Notes: generated by a model from the letters alone, not told the origin. A stretch of 64,000 nt of DNA from Candidatus Methylacidiphilum fumarolicum (GCF_949774925.1 NZ_OX458932.1:1612001-1676000), one strand, 5' to 3'; counted from the stretch's first letter, positions 18,401-28,038 are shown. Translations and numbers: made by a program.

Positions 18401-19270
18401 TTACTGAAATATCACTGGTATATTTTGCTCCGGGGTCAGATCGACCATGGAAATTTTACGGCCATGGCTCTGAGAAAAAGAATAAATTTTTTGCAGTCTT
18501 TGTACCTGTTCATTCAAATGATCGATCCGGAAAGTAAGCCGGACTCCATCTCTCGTAAGGAGACCGATTGAAAGTGGCCTTGATACATCGATAGTTTGAG
18601 GATCAAAGGCGAAGTGTAAAGAAGAATTTTCTAATATACGAAGCAAATTGAGGGCAGCAGAAACCTCCGGTTCTTCTATTCTTTTTTTCCCTTCAATCAA
18701 TTTCAAAGGAACTCCCACCATTTCTGGCAAAGAAAGAAGATCCTCTCTGTTTTCTGTTACAAACGGATAGCCTTTTTCATCAAGACAATATTTCCTATTC
18801 TCTTTAGATTTCACAGCCAATCTCACAACAGGTTTTCTTTCCCAAATCCTTATTAGGACGCGATCGGGAAGATCCCTCCTGACAAGGGCTTTATCTACTT
18901 CTTGAATGGAACAAACTTTCGAATAGATATCCTTCAATGACAGGTTAAAGATATTATCTCCAACATGCACATTTGAAGCACGGATGACCTCATCTTTTGA
19001 TATTCGCCCGCTCCCGATCAACTCAACATCAATGCGTCTAAGCTGATAGCCGTAACACGCTAATAGATTGTTTTTAAAATAATCCCAGCTTTTGAATCCC
19101 CCGACAGTTCCAATCACAAACAATCCGATATATAACAACGCTCTTAATAAAAGAGAAAATTTAATCCTTTTTTTAGGTACACTTTCTTTGCCTTCGACGT
19201 GCAAAAACTCCATTGGAACTTTCTTGAGTCGATTCTTTTTTCTCTTTTTTGGTCTGTTTGTTACCCTCAT
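18401..19270 (-). CDS. ftsQ: Cell division protein FtsQ
   Basis: A 289-residue single-pass divisome protein. A short, very basic cytoplasmic tail (RPKKRKKNRLKK) and one membrane helix (about residues 42-58, LLRALLYIGLFVIGTVGGF) are followed by a POTRA domain (about 78-150, RRIDVELIGSGRISKDEVI) and a beta domain. The ATG at 19270 was chosen because an AAGGAG ribosome-binding site lies 6 bases upstream. A longer frame reaching 19351 would overlap ddl and lacks such a site. ddl ends 44 bp upstream and ftsA starts 31 bp downstream. Confidence 0.9.
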   Translation of the reverse strand: MRVTNRPKKRKKNRLKKVPMEFLHVEGKESVPKKRIKFSLLLRALLYIGLFVIGTVGGFKSWDYFKNNLLACYGYQLRRIDVELIGSGRISKDEVIRASNVHVGDNIFNLSLKDIYSKVCSIQEVDKALVRRDLPDRVLIRIWERKPVVRLAVKSKENRKYCLDEKGYPFVTENREDLLSLPEMVGVPLKLIEGKKRIEEPEVSAALNLLRILENSSLHFAFDPQTIDVSRPLSIGLLTRDGVRLTFRIDHLNEQVQRLQKIYSFSQSHGRKISMVDLTPEQNIPVIFQ

Positions 19271-19314
19271 ATCATGCTCCTTGGAAAGATTTGCCTTCTG
19301 GCGCTTTGCGTTTT

Positions 19315-20244
19315 TTAGATCCTGACACCAAAAGACTCTCTGGCTCGCCATTTGAAGAAAGAAAGTTCTACAATCTTTTCACAAAGTTCTGCAAAATTGA
19401 GCCCAGCTGCTTTTGCAGCCATTGGGAACAGACTGGTTTCAGTCATTCCAGGGATTGTATTTATTTCTAAAACCCAAGGAACCCCGTTTTCTGACAAAAT
19501 GATATCGACTCTTCCATAAATAGAGCAGCCCAGGACATGAAAAGCATCCAGAGCTGTTTTCTGCACCGCCTCCACTTGACTCTTTGTCAACAAAGCCGGA
19601 CAAATGTATTCTGAAGCTCCCTTAGTATACTTATTTTGGTAGTCATAAAACCCCTTTTTGGGTTTAATTTCCACAATAGGAAGCGCTTGGTTATCTAAAA
19701 TCGCCACCGTCAATTCTCTTCCCTTGATAAGCGTTTCAGCTATCACGACATGATCAAATTGCTTTGATTTTCTGACCGCTTCCTCAAAATCCTCCATAGC
19801 ATAGACAAACTCAACCCCAATGCTTGAACCCTGCCTTGATGGTTTTATGACATAGGGAGGCCCAAAAGGGACTTTTTTTTCTTCACCCACAACAAAAAAA
19901 GGTGGCGTAGGAATCCCTCCTTGGACAAAAAGTTTCTTACTCCAAACCTTATCAAAAGCCTTTTCACTGGATGCAGCATCGCTGCCAGTAAAAGGAATTC
20001 CTCGACGCATTAAGAGTCTTTGTATTTGTCCGTCTTCTCCAAAGGTCCCATGAATACACAAAAAGCAGATCTCCGTTGATTCAGGCAGTTCGAACTTTTC
20101 ATTGATTACATCGACTGATGTCAGCTCATAACCCAGAGAAAAAAGCGCACTTTCAACTGCCGAAGCTGTCTTCAGAGAAATTTGTCTTTCTTCGGAGGGA
20201 CCTCCTTTCAAAATAGTTATATGTCTAGGCAATTCTTCCTTCAT
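19315..20244 (-). CDS. ddl: D-alanine--D-alanine ligase
   Basis: A 309-residue ATP-grasp enzyme making the D-Ala-D-Ala dipeptide of the peptidoglycan stem. Signatures are ILKGGPSEERQISLKTA at the N-terminus, the ATP-binding loop PSRQGSSIGVEFV, DYQNKYTKGASEYICPA and the metal-binding C-terminal EINTIPGMTETS. The ATG overlaps the stop of the murC-murB fusion by 4 bases (ATGA), a sign of translational coupling. In several bacteria ddl sits next to murB and ftsQ, as here. Confidence 0.96.
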   Translation of the reverse strand: MKEELPRHITILKGGPSEERQISLKTASAVESALFSLGYELTSVDVINEKFELPESTEICFLCIHGTFGEDGQIQRLLMRRGIPFTGSDAASSEKAFDKVWSKKLFVQGGIPTPPFFVVGEEKKVPFGPPYVIKPSRQGSSIGVEFVYAMEDFEEAVRKSKQFDHVVIAETLIKGRELTVAILDNQALPIVEIKPKKGFYDYQNKYTKGASEYICPALLTKSQVEAVQKTALDAFHVLGCSIYGRVDIILSENGVPWVLEINTIPGMTETSLFPMAAKAAGLNFAELCEKIVELSFFKWRARESFGVRI

Positions 20245-22526
20245 TGTTCTTCTCCCAAAATGACGACTTCTGTTTCTAGCACGATGCCCCTTTTCTCAAA
20301 AGCCTCCCTTTGAATCAAGCTAATAAGATCCAATATGTCTTTTGCCGTAGCCCCTCCCTCATTGATAATGAAATTACCATGTTCTTCCGATACCCTTGCT
20401 TTGCCTACTGCCTTATTTTTTAAACCTAATTCGTCAATTAATTTCCCAGCTGGAATGCTATTTGGATTTTTAAAAATACAGCCTGCACTAGAACCTGCAG
20501 GTTGACTTTCTACCCGTTTCATTGAAAACTCTTTTAATTCCCTTGCGATAGCATCACTATCCATCGGCTTAGCCACAAGTTGAGCTGAAAGAGCAATGTG
20601 ATTCTCAAAAAAAGGGACTTTTCGATAACAAACTTCCAGTTCTTGCCGATCAATCTCTCCAATATTCCCTTCCATATCCATAAAGCGGATTCTTTTGACC
20701 ACATCCATGGTCGATCCACCCATAGCTCCTGCATTCATTCTTAAGGCGCCCCCTAAGCTACCAGGTATGCCTTCCATAAAGGAAAGGCCCCCAAGCCCAT
20801 GCTTTTTAGCTTCATAAACTATATTCCGCAATTTGACCCCGCATCCTGCAAAAATCAAATGACCTTCAAAACGGATATCACAGAAATTGGGGTGGGCTAA
20901 ATGGATGCAAAGACCTTTGATGCCACCATCACGAACAAGAAGGTTCGTTCCCTTGCCAATCCACACCACAGGCAAAGCCTGTTCTTTAGCAAATTGTAAA
21001 AGCAAGGCAAGATCGGCCTCTGTTGCTGGCTCTGCCCAGATTTCAGCAGGCCCTCCAACCCTCAAAGTCGTATGTCTACTTAATGGTTCATTCATCAAAA
21101 GCTTTGCGTCAGCCGACAATTTACTTTTAAGGTGATCAATCATACGCAGATACTCGGTTAATTTTTCCGCTGTTTTATAAATATCTCCTGCCCCCATAGT
21201 TACTATAGTGTCTCCAGGTTGCAAGATGGAGATTGTTTTATGGATCAGTCTCTTTTCATCAGGTTCAAAAAAAACCGCTGGATGGCCCTGTTCTCTAATG
21301 GCTCTAGCTATTGCTGCTCCATCAACCCCATTAGAGGTCTCTCCAGCTGAGAAGATCTCAGTTACGACAACGACATCGGCTTGAGAAAAAGATTTTGAAA
21401 AAAGGGCTTGCATCTTTTGAACTCGGCTATACCTATGAGGTTGGAATAGAGCAACCGTTCTTCTTCCACGCCCTTTTGCCGAACTTAACGTCGTTTTGAT
21501 CTCTGTCGGATGATGGGCATAATCATCGATGAGTTCGAAATAATTGCCTTTAAATTTCAATTCAAACCTTCTTCTTATTCCTTGGAAGTTCCCAAGGGCA
21601 CAAGCGGCTCTCAAAGGAGAAACTCCAAGGGTCGTTGTCAGCGATAAAGCAGCAAGAGCATTTTGCACGTTTTGAATACCCGGAATTGCCAAGGAAATTT
21701 CACATAACCATTCCTCCCCTTTATAGAAATGGTGTCCAGAAGTGCTTGTTGAAGCCTTCATCCAAAATGCCGCTGCTCTTTCTCTTAAACTATAATTGAT
21801 GGCTCCCTGTTTTCTCCACTCTGCGATGAGTTGGCAATGAGGGTCATCTTGATTATAGACCACTGTATCGGTGGTTTTGGCAACCATTTCTCTAAAAGTC
21901 AAAACGATAGAATGAATATCCGCATAATAATTGAGATGCTCTTCCTCAATATTTAAAACAACCAGCGCATGCGGAGAAAAATACAAAAAACTGCCATCGC
22001 TTTCATCTCCCTCAATGACCATATATTCTCCAGGACTCCACCGCGCACTCTCTCTAAGAGAAATCGTTTCAGCTCCTAAATAAAAGGAAGGATTTAGTCC
22101 ACATTCCTGGAGGATCCAAGCAATCATGGCAGAGGTCGTACTTTTTCCATGCATTCCACTAACAAGAATGACTTTTTTTTCGGCAGCTAAAAGAGAAAGC
22201 AAAAAGGCTCTTTTGACAAGCGGTATGCCAAATTTTCGGCAAGCCTCCAATTCAGGGTTGGCTAAGGGTATTGCTGAAGAATAACACACTAGATCAGCAG
22301 CTAATACCTGAGATTGGTCATGAGTTGGATAAAACTCCAATCCATGGGCTATTAGTTTTTGCGCTTTTTCAGTCGGTTCGTGGTCCGAACCACTGACTTT
22401 GTAGCCTCTTGCAAGCAACAGTAGAGCCAGCGGGGCCATCCCGCTGCCACAAACCCCTAATAAATGAATTTTCGAGCGGTTGTTCTTGAGGATGTTTTGA
22501 ACTAGTTCTCTTTCTTTAGCAGACAT
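20241..22526 (-). CDS. murC-murB: MurC-MurB fusion: UDP-MurNAc--L-Ala ligase and UDP-enolpyruvyl-GlcNAc reductase
   Basis: A 761-residue bifunctional cytoplasmic enzyme. Residues 1 to about 450 are MurC: nucleotide loop LLGVCGSGMAPLA, ATP loop GMHGKSTT (124-131) and the ligase C-terminal domain IDDYAHHPTEIKTTL. Residues about 465-761 are MurB: HTTLRVGGPAEIWAEP, the FAD-binding IGKGTNLLVRDGG and EGIPGSLGGALRMNAGA. The catalytic Ser position of MurB reads Cys (AGCIFKNP), a substitution that should still allow proton donation. The two reactions are consecutive (MurB product feeds MurC), so fusion could channel UDP-MurNAc. The frame is uninterrupted between domains. It overlaps murG by 25 bp and ddl by 4 bp. 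Confidence 0.96.
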   Translation of the reverse strand: MSAKERELVQNILKNNRSKIHLLGVCGSGMAPLALLLLARGYKVSGSDHEPTEKAQKLIAHGLEFYPTHDQSQVLAADLVCYSSAIPLANPELEACRKFGIPLVKRAFLLSLLAAEKKVILVSGMHGKSTTSAMIAWILQECGLNPSFYLGAETISLRESARWSPGEYMVIEGDESDGSFLYFSPHALVVLNIEEEHLNYYADIHSIVLTFREMVAKTTDTVVYNQDDPHCQLIAEWRKQGAINYSLRERAAAFWMKASTSTSGHHFYKGEEWLCEISLAIPGIQNVQNALAALSLTTTLGVSPLRAACALGNFQGIRRRFELKFKGNYFELIDDYAHHPTEIKTTLSSAKGRGRRTVALFQPHRYSRVQKMQALFSKSFSQADVVVVTEIFSAGETSNGVDGAAIARAIREQGHPAVFFEPDEKRLIHKTISILQPGDTIVTMGAGDIYKTAEKLTEYLRMIDHLKSKLSADAKLLMNEPLSRHTTLRVGGPAEIWAEPATEADLALLLQFAKEQALPVVWIGKGTNLLVRDGGIKGLCIHLAHPNFCDIRFEGHLIFAGCGVKLRNIVYEAKKHGLGGLSFMEGIPGSLGGALRMNAGAMGGSTMDVVKRIRFMDMEGNIGEIDRQELEVCYRKVPFFENHIALSAQLVAKPMDSDAIARELKEFSMKRVESQPAGSSAGCIFKNPNSIPAGKLIDELGLKNKAVGKARVSEEHGNFIINEGGATAKDILDLISLIQREAFEKRGIVLETEVVILGEEQ

Positions 22527-23611
22527 CGTTCGATTATCTCCACTATTTTATCAGTTGCATCAGCCTTGAAGAGAGCATGAGCAGCTGCCCCCATCTCCTT
22601 GGCAAGTTGGCTGCTGTTAAGGATTAAGTCTATGGCTTCTTTTAAAGACTGCGGCGTCGTTTTCGATTCTTCAAATACAAAAGCCGCTTTTTCTTTTGCC
22701 AAAACCCTCGCATTTTTGGTCTGATGATCATGAGCCGCATAGGGATAAGGAATAAGGATGCTTGGTAGACCAAAAGCGCAGATCTCTGTTAAAGTCATCG
22801 CTCCAGCTCTACTGATAACCAAATCAGCTAAACTATAGTAAAGATTCATCCTATGCGAAAAGGGCTCCACCACGACTCGATACCCGTAGGAGCTATAAGC
22901 CTTCAAACAGTCTTCATAGTCGTTTGGCCCAGTCAAATGTATAAATTGAATAGTTTCTTTTTGCTCAATCCATAGCGGTAATAACTGAAGCATTAGACGA
23001 TTAATGCCACTAGCCCCTTGACTGCCTCCAAAAATAAATAACGTTTTACGGCTTGGCTCAAGCCCCGTTCTTTGGCAAGCTTCATTCCTGGGTAGCCGAC
23101 AGAGTTCCTTGCGAATTGGTATGCCTGTGAATATTTTTTTATCTGGAGTCAGGGGAATTTCACATTCTTCCATCCCTAAGAGCACGAAATCAGCACGTTT
23201 AAAGAAAAGCTGCGTCACAAGGCCTGGAACAGCATTGGCCTCATGGACAAGCAATGGCAACTTTCTTTTTGCTCCCATAAAAAGGGGCAACGCACTGATA
23301 AAACCACCAAAAGCTAAAATCAAATCAGGCTTAAAAGACAAAAAGATCGACCGACACTTTTTATATCCATCAAAAAGTTTTATAGAAAAAGAGATAATTT
23401 TACTTGAAAACAATCCTGGCCATCCTGCCACAGGGAGTGAGTCCCAAGCAATATTTTTTTTGTTTTTTATCGCTTCCCTATCGACCGTTTTGTCTGATAG
23501 GATAAGTAGAGGATGATGCCCCTTTTCTATTAGCTTTTCGGCTACGGCAATTCCTGGAAATAGATGGCCTCCTGTTCCTCCGCAAGGAATGAGAATATGG
23601 AACGGTTTCAT
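22502..23611 (-). CDS. murG: UDP-GlcNAc:lipid I N-acetylglucosaminyltransferase
   Basis: A 369-residue GT28 enzyme on the inner face of the membrane that adds GlcNAc to lipid I to form lipid II. The N-terminal glycine-rich motif PCGGTGGHLFPGIAVAEKL and a second motif, FIFGGSQGASGINRL, are typical. The UDP-GlcNAc site segment is LVISRAGAMTLTEICAFGLP, followed by LIPYPYAAHDHQ. It starts 5 bp after ftsW and overlaps the murC-murB start by 25 bp, so these genes are expressed as one unit. Confidence 0.96.
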   Translation of the reverse strand: MKPFHILIPCGGTGGHLFPGIAVAEKLIEKGHHPLLILSDKTVDREAIKNKKNIAWDSLPVAGWPGLFSSKIISFSIKLFDGYKKCRSIFLSFKPDLILAFGGFISALPLFMGAKRKLPLLVHEANAVPGLVTQLFFKRADFVLLGMEECEIPLTPDKKIFTGIPIRKELCRLPRNEACQRTGLEPSRKTLFIFGGSQGASGINRLMLQLLPLWIEQKETIQFIHLTGPNDYEDCLKAYSSYGYRVVVEPFSHRMNLYYSLADLVISRAGAMTLTEICAFGLPSILIPYPYAAHDHQTKNARVLAKEKAAFVFEESKTTPQSLKEAIDLILNSSQLAKEMGAAAHALFKADATDKIVEIIERCLLKKEN

Positions 23612-23616
23612 AATCC

Positions 23617-24798
23617 TTAGAGATTGATAGAGCGTTGCGCCCCTTTCTCTTCTACTTTAATATGAAATTCCGGAGGCCTTTGTCGATGTATGTTCAATAG
23701 CACGCCTACGGACATAAGGCAAAAAACAAGATTCGATCCTCCATAACTAATGAAAGGTAAAGGAAAGCCTTTATTCGGAAGCAAGCCAGTCACTACGCCT
23801 AAATTTGCAAGTGTCTGAATACCTATCAACGAAGTCAGACTTGTACCAATCATTAACCCCTCTTTATCCGGAGCAAAAAGAGAAATCCATCCAGCAGTTA
23901 AAATAAAACTTAGATAAAGTCCAACGATAAGTAGGGTTGCCCAAAGACCCAGTTCTTCACCAATGATGGGAAAAATAAAATCGGTTGTTGACTCTGGCAA
24001 ATAAAACATCTTCTGACGACTGTTTCCTAACCCAAGTCCGCTGATACCCCCAGAACCTAAAGCAATCAATGATTGCCAAACCTGATAAGACTTACCTTCT
24101 TTATCTTGATCCATCGCCAAAAAAGCCAAAAGTCGAGATCTTCTTTCTGGCATTAACAAGGCAACGATAAGAACAAAAAGGATACCCGAGCCTAAGATAG
24201 GAAGGATCCATTTCAAGGAAATACCCCCCAAGTACAAAAATAGGACAAAAACCATAAAGTAGAGAAGACTCGATCCAAGATCTCCAGAAATTATTAACAG
24301 ACTAACAAAAAGTCCCATTGTCACAAAAGCCGTAAAAAAGGGAGATACAAAAAAAAGGACTTTCTTTTTGGCATCTGACAGGATGCGAGCAAAAAAAAGG
24401 GAGATAAAAATTTTTGAAAATTCTGAAGGCTCTACATTGAACCCACCTACCGAAATCCATCGGGACGAACCATGAACTTTATGTCCGATTCCAGGAACAA
24501 AACAGAGAATGAGAAGAAAAAAGCCAAAGATCAAAAGCCAATTAGAAAGTTGTAGGAGTTTGTGATAATCAATCAGGCTAAAAATCAAGCAGCTGAAGAG
24601 CCCAATAGCAATCCAAAGGAATTGACGCAACATTAAACTAGAAATCTGACTTTCTTTTCCCAATACAAATTTCCCGGAAGCACTAAAGAGGGCCACAATG
24701 CCAATAGAAAGTAAAGTTAAAGCAATGGCGACTAGTAAATAACCAGAAAATTGATTGATTTTCTTTGTTTTTTGGTGAAACAGATCAAATTCTTGCAT
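23617..24798 (-). CDS. ftsW: Peptidoglycan polymerase FtsW (SEDS family)
   Basis: A 393-residue polytopic inner-membrane glycosyltransferase of the septum, working with FtsI. About ten membrane helices are visible. SEDS features include the large periplasmic loop around GHKVHGSSRWISVGGFNVEPSE, the catalytic-loop segment STTDFIFPIIGEELGL and the C-terminal PLPFISYGGSNL. It lies 15 bp after the LysM gene and 5 bp before murG. I chose FtsW over RodA because of its dcw location. Confidence 0.95.
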   Translation of the reverse strand: MQEFDLFHQKTKKINQFSGYLLVAIALTLLSIGIVALFSASGKFVLGKESQISSLMLRQFLWIAIGLFSCLIFSLIDYHKLLQLSNWLLIFGFFLLILCFVPGIGHKVHGSSRWISVGGFNVEPSEFSKIFISLFFARILSDAKKKVLFFVSPFFTAFVTMGLFVSLLIISGDLGSSLLYFMVFVLFLYLGGISLKWILPILGSGILFVLIVALLMPERRSRLLAFLAMDQDKEGKSYQVWQSLIALGSGGISGLGLGNSRQKMFYLPESTTDFIFPIIGEELGLWATLLIVGLYLSFILTAGWISLFAPDKEGLMIGTSLTSLIGIQTLANLGVVTGLLPNKGFPLPFISYGGSNLVFCLMSVGVLLNIHRQRPPEFHIKVEEKGAQRSINL

Positions 24799-24813
24799 CA
24801 GAAAAACTAGAGC

Positions 24814-25500
24814 TTATTGTGGTGGTGCGTTTTGCAGGGAACTGGAACCAGGAGATGGAGAAGAACTATCTTTTTCTTTTGGATTAGGAATGACTAATTC
24901 CTGTCCTATCTTTAACTTCGTAGGATCCTTGATTGCATTGGCATCCACGATGTCTTTCACAGAAAGATGAAACTTACGCGCTATTTTCCAAAGGCTGTCC
25001 CCCTGTCGAACGGCATAGATCCTTTTGCCATCAGCTTCTTTAAGAAGCATAGATTCTTCAGCCATTTCTTCTTCTGCCATGGGAATCCTTATTTTTTGGC
25101 CCGGGACAAGTGTATCCCCTAGGGAGGGATTATACTTTTTAAGCTCATAAACACTGACTTTATAATGCCTAGCAATACTCAAAAGACTCTCTCCTTCCTT
25201 GACTATATGAACGGATCTTTCCCTTGTGTGCGGACTGACTTGTGGCTGCTGTGGGACTTGCAAATTTTGAGGTTCTGACTCCGGATTTTCCGATTGCATT
25301 TTTTGCTGTGAGGGAGGCTGAAAATTCAAATTTTGGGATCCTCCTGTATGCTGACTTAATACTTTTCCTTTGGAATGAAGCAGATAATAGACGGCCACCG
25401 AACCGATTACTAAAAGATGAATTCCCAGAACCAAAATCAAAACAGCAATGACCTTTAGGCCAAAAGATGGCTTCGAAGCTTTGCTTTTTTTTTCTTCCAT
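24814..25500 (-). CDS. Membrane-anchored protein with two LysM domains
   Basis: A 228-residue protein with an N-terminal membrane anchor (about residues 13-40, LKVIAVLILVLGIHLLVIGS), a Gln/Pro/Ser-rich linker and two LysM peptidoglycan-binding domains. The first spans about 98-140 (IVKEGESLLSIARHYKVSVY) and the second about 160-205 (VRQGDSLWKIARKFHLSVKD). The tail is Ser/Pro-rich. No catalytic domain is present, so it probably binds septal wall or acts as a scaffold. It occupies the mraY-ftsW interval where murD commonly sits in other bacteria. Spacing is 47 bp to mraY upstream and 15 bp to ftsW downstream, so co-transcription is likely. Confidence 0.88.
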   Translation of the reverse strand: MEEKKSKASKPSFGLKVIAVLILVLGIHLLVIGSVAVYYLLHSKGKVLSQHTGGSQNLNFQPPSQQKMQSENPESEPQNLQVPQQPQVSPHTRERSVHIVKEGESLLSIARHYKVSVYELKKYNPSLGDTLVPGQKIRIPMAEEEMAEESMLLKEADGKRIYAVRQGDSLWKIARKFHLSVKDIVDANAIKDPTKLKIGQELVIPNPKEKDSSSPSPGSSSLQNAPPQ

Positions 25501-25547
25501 ATTTTCTAAAGTTCCAACTCATTATATATCGACTTTCACCCAAAATC

Positions 25548-26648
25548 TTATCTAATTTTTAGACTTGATAAGGCAAGCAGTCCAAAAAGCAAACTGAGGA
25601 TCCAAAACCTTACGGTTACAGCAGTTTCACTCCATCCTTTTAGTTCAAAATGATGGTGGAGAGGAGCCATTGCAAAAATCCTTTTGCCCGTAAGTTTGTA
25701 GGAAGCCACTTGTAAAATAACGGAAAGAGCTTCGATCACAAATATTCCCCCCGCAATGACAAGGAGAAGTTCTTGGCCGATTATGATCGCCACTACCCCG
25801 AGAGCACTCCCTATAGCCAAAGAGCCTGTATCCCCCATAAACACCGCTGCTGGATAGCAATTATACCAAAGAAAGCCCATACAAGCACCAATGAGAGCTG
25901 AACAAAAAATAGTCAATTCTCCGACTCCTTTGACATAAGGAATAAGAAGATAGCTGCTCATATCAGCCCTTCCAGACACATAAGAAAAGACGGCATAGAC
26001 AAAAGCAACGCCAATAGAACAGCCTGTTGCTAGACCATCTAATCCATCTGTCAGATTTACTGCATTGGAGCTTCCCATAACAACGAGAATAAAAAAAGGA
26101 ATGGCTAGCCATCCAATATCAATAGCGTTCAACTCTTTTAAAAATGGAATGGTCAACCTTTGGGCATGCTTACATGTTTCCGGATCAGAAAAGAGAACCA
26201 CTCCGACGATCGCTCCGATTAACCCTTGGGCAGCCAGTTTGACTTTACCAGAAATGCCATAATGTTTTTTTTGAACCACTTTCCTAAAATCATCAAGAAA
26301 ACCAACCGCTCCCATAAAAAGCATACTTAGAAGGGTAAGCCAAAAAAACTTGTTTTGCGGAATAACCCAAAGCAAGCAGCTAAAGCTTACTGCAAACAAT
26401 ATGAGTAGTCCTCCCATCGTGGGCGTCCCCGACTTGGTCTCATGAAGGGCTGCAAGATCCCGGACCACTTCCTTACCTCGAATGGGCTGACCAGCCTTTA
26501 ATCTTTTTAAAAGCCGAATCATTGGCTTTCCCAATAACCAAGAAAAAACCAAGGCAGTTATGGCTGCTCCCATAGCCCGAAAAGTGATGTACTTAAAGAC
26601 GTTTAATATCCCAAGATGAGCAGAATAGAGATGAAGATAATAAAGCAT
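25548..26648 (-). CDS. mraY: Phospho-MurNAc-pentapeptide transferase
   Basis: A 366-residue integral membrane enzyme that makes lipid I from UDP-MurNAc-pentapeptide and undecaprenyl phosphate. Catalytic motifs are NLTDGLDGLATG, the Asp-rich MGDTGSLAIGSALG and the histidine motif APLHHHFE. An upstream DDF motif (MGAVGFLDDFRKVV) carries the metal-site aspartates. The start at 26648 (MLYYLHLYSAHLG) matches the usual MraY N-terminus and falls 10 bp after the murF stop. A longer frame to 26693 would overlap murF and adds residues unlike the family. Confidence 0.95.
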   Translation of the reverse strand: MLYYLHLYSAHLGILNVFKYITFRAMGAAITALVFSWLLGKPMIRLLKRLKAGQPIRGKEVVRDLAALHETKSGTPTMGGLLILFAVSFSCLLWVIPQNKFFWLTLLSMLFMGAVGFLDDFRKVVQKKHYGISGKVKLAAQGLIGAIVGVVLFSDPETCKHAQRLTIPFLKELNAIDIGWLAIPFFILVVMGSSNAVNLTDGLDGLATGCSIGVAFVYAVFSYVSGRADMSSYLLIPYVKGVGELTIFCSALIGACMGFLWYNCYPAAVFMGDTGSLAIGSALGVVAIIIGQELLLVIAGGIFVIEALSVILQVASYKLTGKRIFAMAPLHHHFELKGWSETAVTVRFWILSLLFGLLALSSLKIR

Positions 26649-26658
26649 GATTTTAAAG

Positions 26659-28038
26659 CTAAACAGAAAGAAGTTTTTCGACGATCCTGTCAAGTTTTAA
26701 AAATCTCGATCCTTTAATAAGCAGTGTGAGCTTGCAGTTCAAATGCTTTTGCAACTGAAAACAAGCTTCTTCCTGGTCCTCTGTCCCCAATACTGCATTA
26801 AGCGGGAAACCAGCATCCTTAACTCCTTCCACCATATCTTTCCAATGAGGTCCAATAAAAACAATAAAAGAAAGGGGCAAGCTACCAGCAAACACCCCAA
26901 GTTTGTAATGGAGAGCTTTTGCATGCTCTCCTAACTCTCCCATAGAACCTAGTACAGCAATTTTCTCCGATTCAAAAGGAAATTCAGTAAGAGCCCTTAA
27001 GGCGCTCATAGTCGACTGAAGATTAGCATTGTAACTATCATCAATGAGATAACCCATTCTAATGGGATGCACCGTAAGTCTACCAAGAGGAAAAACCGTT
27101 TTTTCAAGCCCCAAAGCAATTTCTTTAGAGGAAAGAGAGGACAAAAAACCAACAGCCGCAGCAAAGAGAGCATTTTTTGCCATTTCTCTGGAAACGGTCG
27201 CAAGAGAAACTTCAAAGCTTTCTCCACGACGAGAAATTCCACAGCGAATACCCTTTAGAGTCAACCAAATCTGATCCAGCCAACACAGTGAATTTTCTTG
27301 GTTCCCTACCCAAATAACTTGTCCAGCACTACGAACGCTCAACCGTTTGGACCATTCGTCATCCTCCATTAGAATCGAAAATCCTTTAGGAGAAACAAAA
27401 GTCAACAAATCCGTTTTTTCCCATCCAATCGCTTCCACAGAACCGAAATTGCCCACATGCGCACTGCCAATGTTGGTGATAATGGCTATATCAGGTGCAA
27501 CAATTCGACTAAGGGAAGCAATTTCTCCACAATGATTAGTTCCCAGTTCAAAGACCCCATATTCAGTTGTATGATCCATTTGCAATATAGAAAGAGGGAG
27601 TCCTATTTGATTATTTAGATTTCCAGAAGTAGAAACAGTTTTGTATTTTACGCGCAATACACTGGAAATCATCTCCTTAGTGCTAGTCTTTCCATTGCTA
27701 CCCGTAATGGCTATAATCTTTGCGTGTAGTTGTTTTCTGTAAAAGAAGGCCAATTGCTGCAATGCCTCAAGCGTATTTTTTACCCGAATAACAGGAATCG
27801 ATAGAGGAATAGACAAAGGAAGCTCACGATCAACTATAGCAGCAACAGCCCCTTTCTGAGCTGCCGTGGCTACATAATCCAACCCATCATATTTTTCTCC
27901 CTTCAAAGCCAGAAAACAGTCTCCTTCTTTGACTGTCCTAGAATCAGTGCTGATCGAACCAACCATGACCGATCCTTTTCCCCCAATGACCCTCCCTTGA
28001 GTCCATTCCGCAATTTGTTCAACTGAAAGCTGCTCCAT
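26659..28038 (-). CDS. murF: UDP-MurNAc-tripeptide--D-alanyl-D-alanine ligase
   Basis: A 459-residue Mur ligase that completes the pentapeptide precursor by adding the D-Ala-D-Ala made by Ddl. Domain 1 (about 1-100) contains ISTDSRTVKEGDCFLALKG. The ATP loop is AITGSNGKTSTKEM (110-123), followed by ELGTNHCGEIASL and the C-terminal domain with IDDSYNANLQSTMSAL. In transcription order it follows a decayed transposon that separates it from murE by 1.9 kb, so it must now be reached by long read-through or its own promoter (candidate at 28119-28145). Confidence 0.96.
   Translation of the reverse strand: MEQLSVEQIAEWTQGRVIGGKGSVMVGSISTDSRTVKEGDCFLALKGEKYDGLDYVATAAQKGAVAAIVDRELPLSIPLSIPVIRVKNTLEALQQLAFFYRKQLHAKIIAITGSNGKTSTKEMISSVLRVKYKTVSTSGNLNNQIGLPLSILQMDHTTEYGVFELGTNHCGEIASLSRIVAPDIAIITNIGSAHVGNFGSVEAIGWEKTDLLTFVSPKGFSILMEDDEWSKRLSVRSAGQVIWVGNQENSLCWLDQIWLTLKGIRCGISRRGESFEVSLATVSREMAKNALFAAAVGFLSSLSSKEIALGLEKTVFPLGRLTVHPIRMGYLIDDSYNANLQSTMSALRALTEFPFESEKIAVLGSMGELGEHAKALHYKLGVFAGSLPLSFIVFIGPHWKDMVEGVKDAGFPLNAVLGTEDQEEACFQLQKHLNCKLTLLIKGSRFLKLDRIVEKLLSV

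Noticed and set aside
19271-19351. Longer N-terminus for ftsQ
   Set aside because: It would overlap ddl and lacks a ribosome-binding site, whereas AAGGAG precedes the ATG at 19270.
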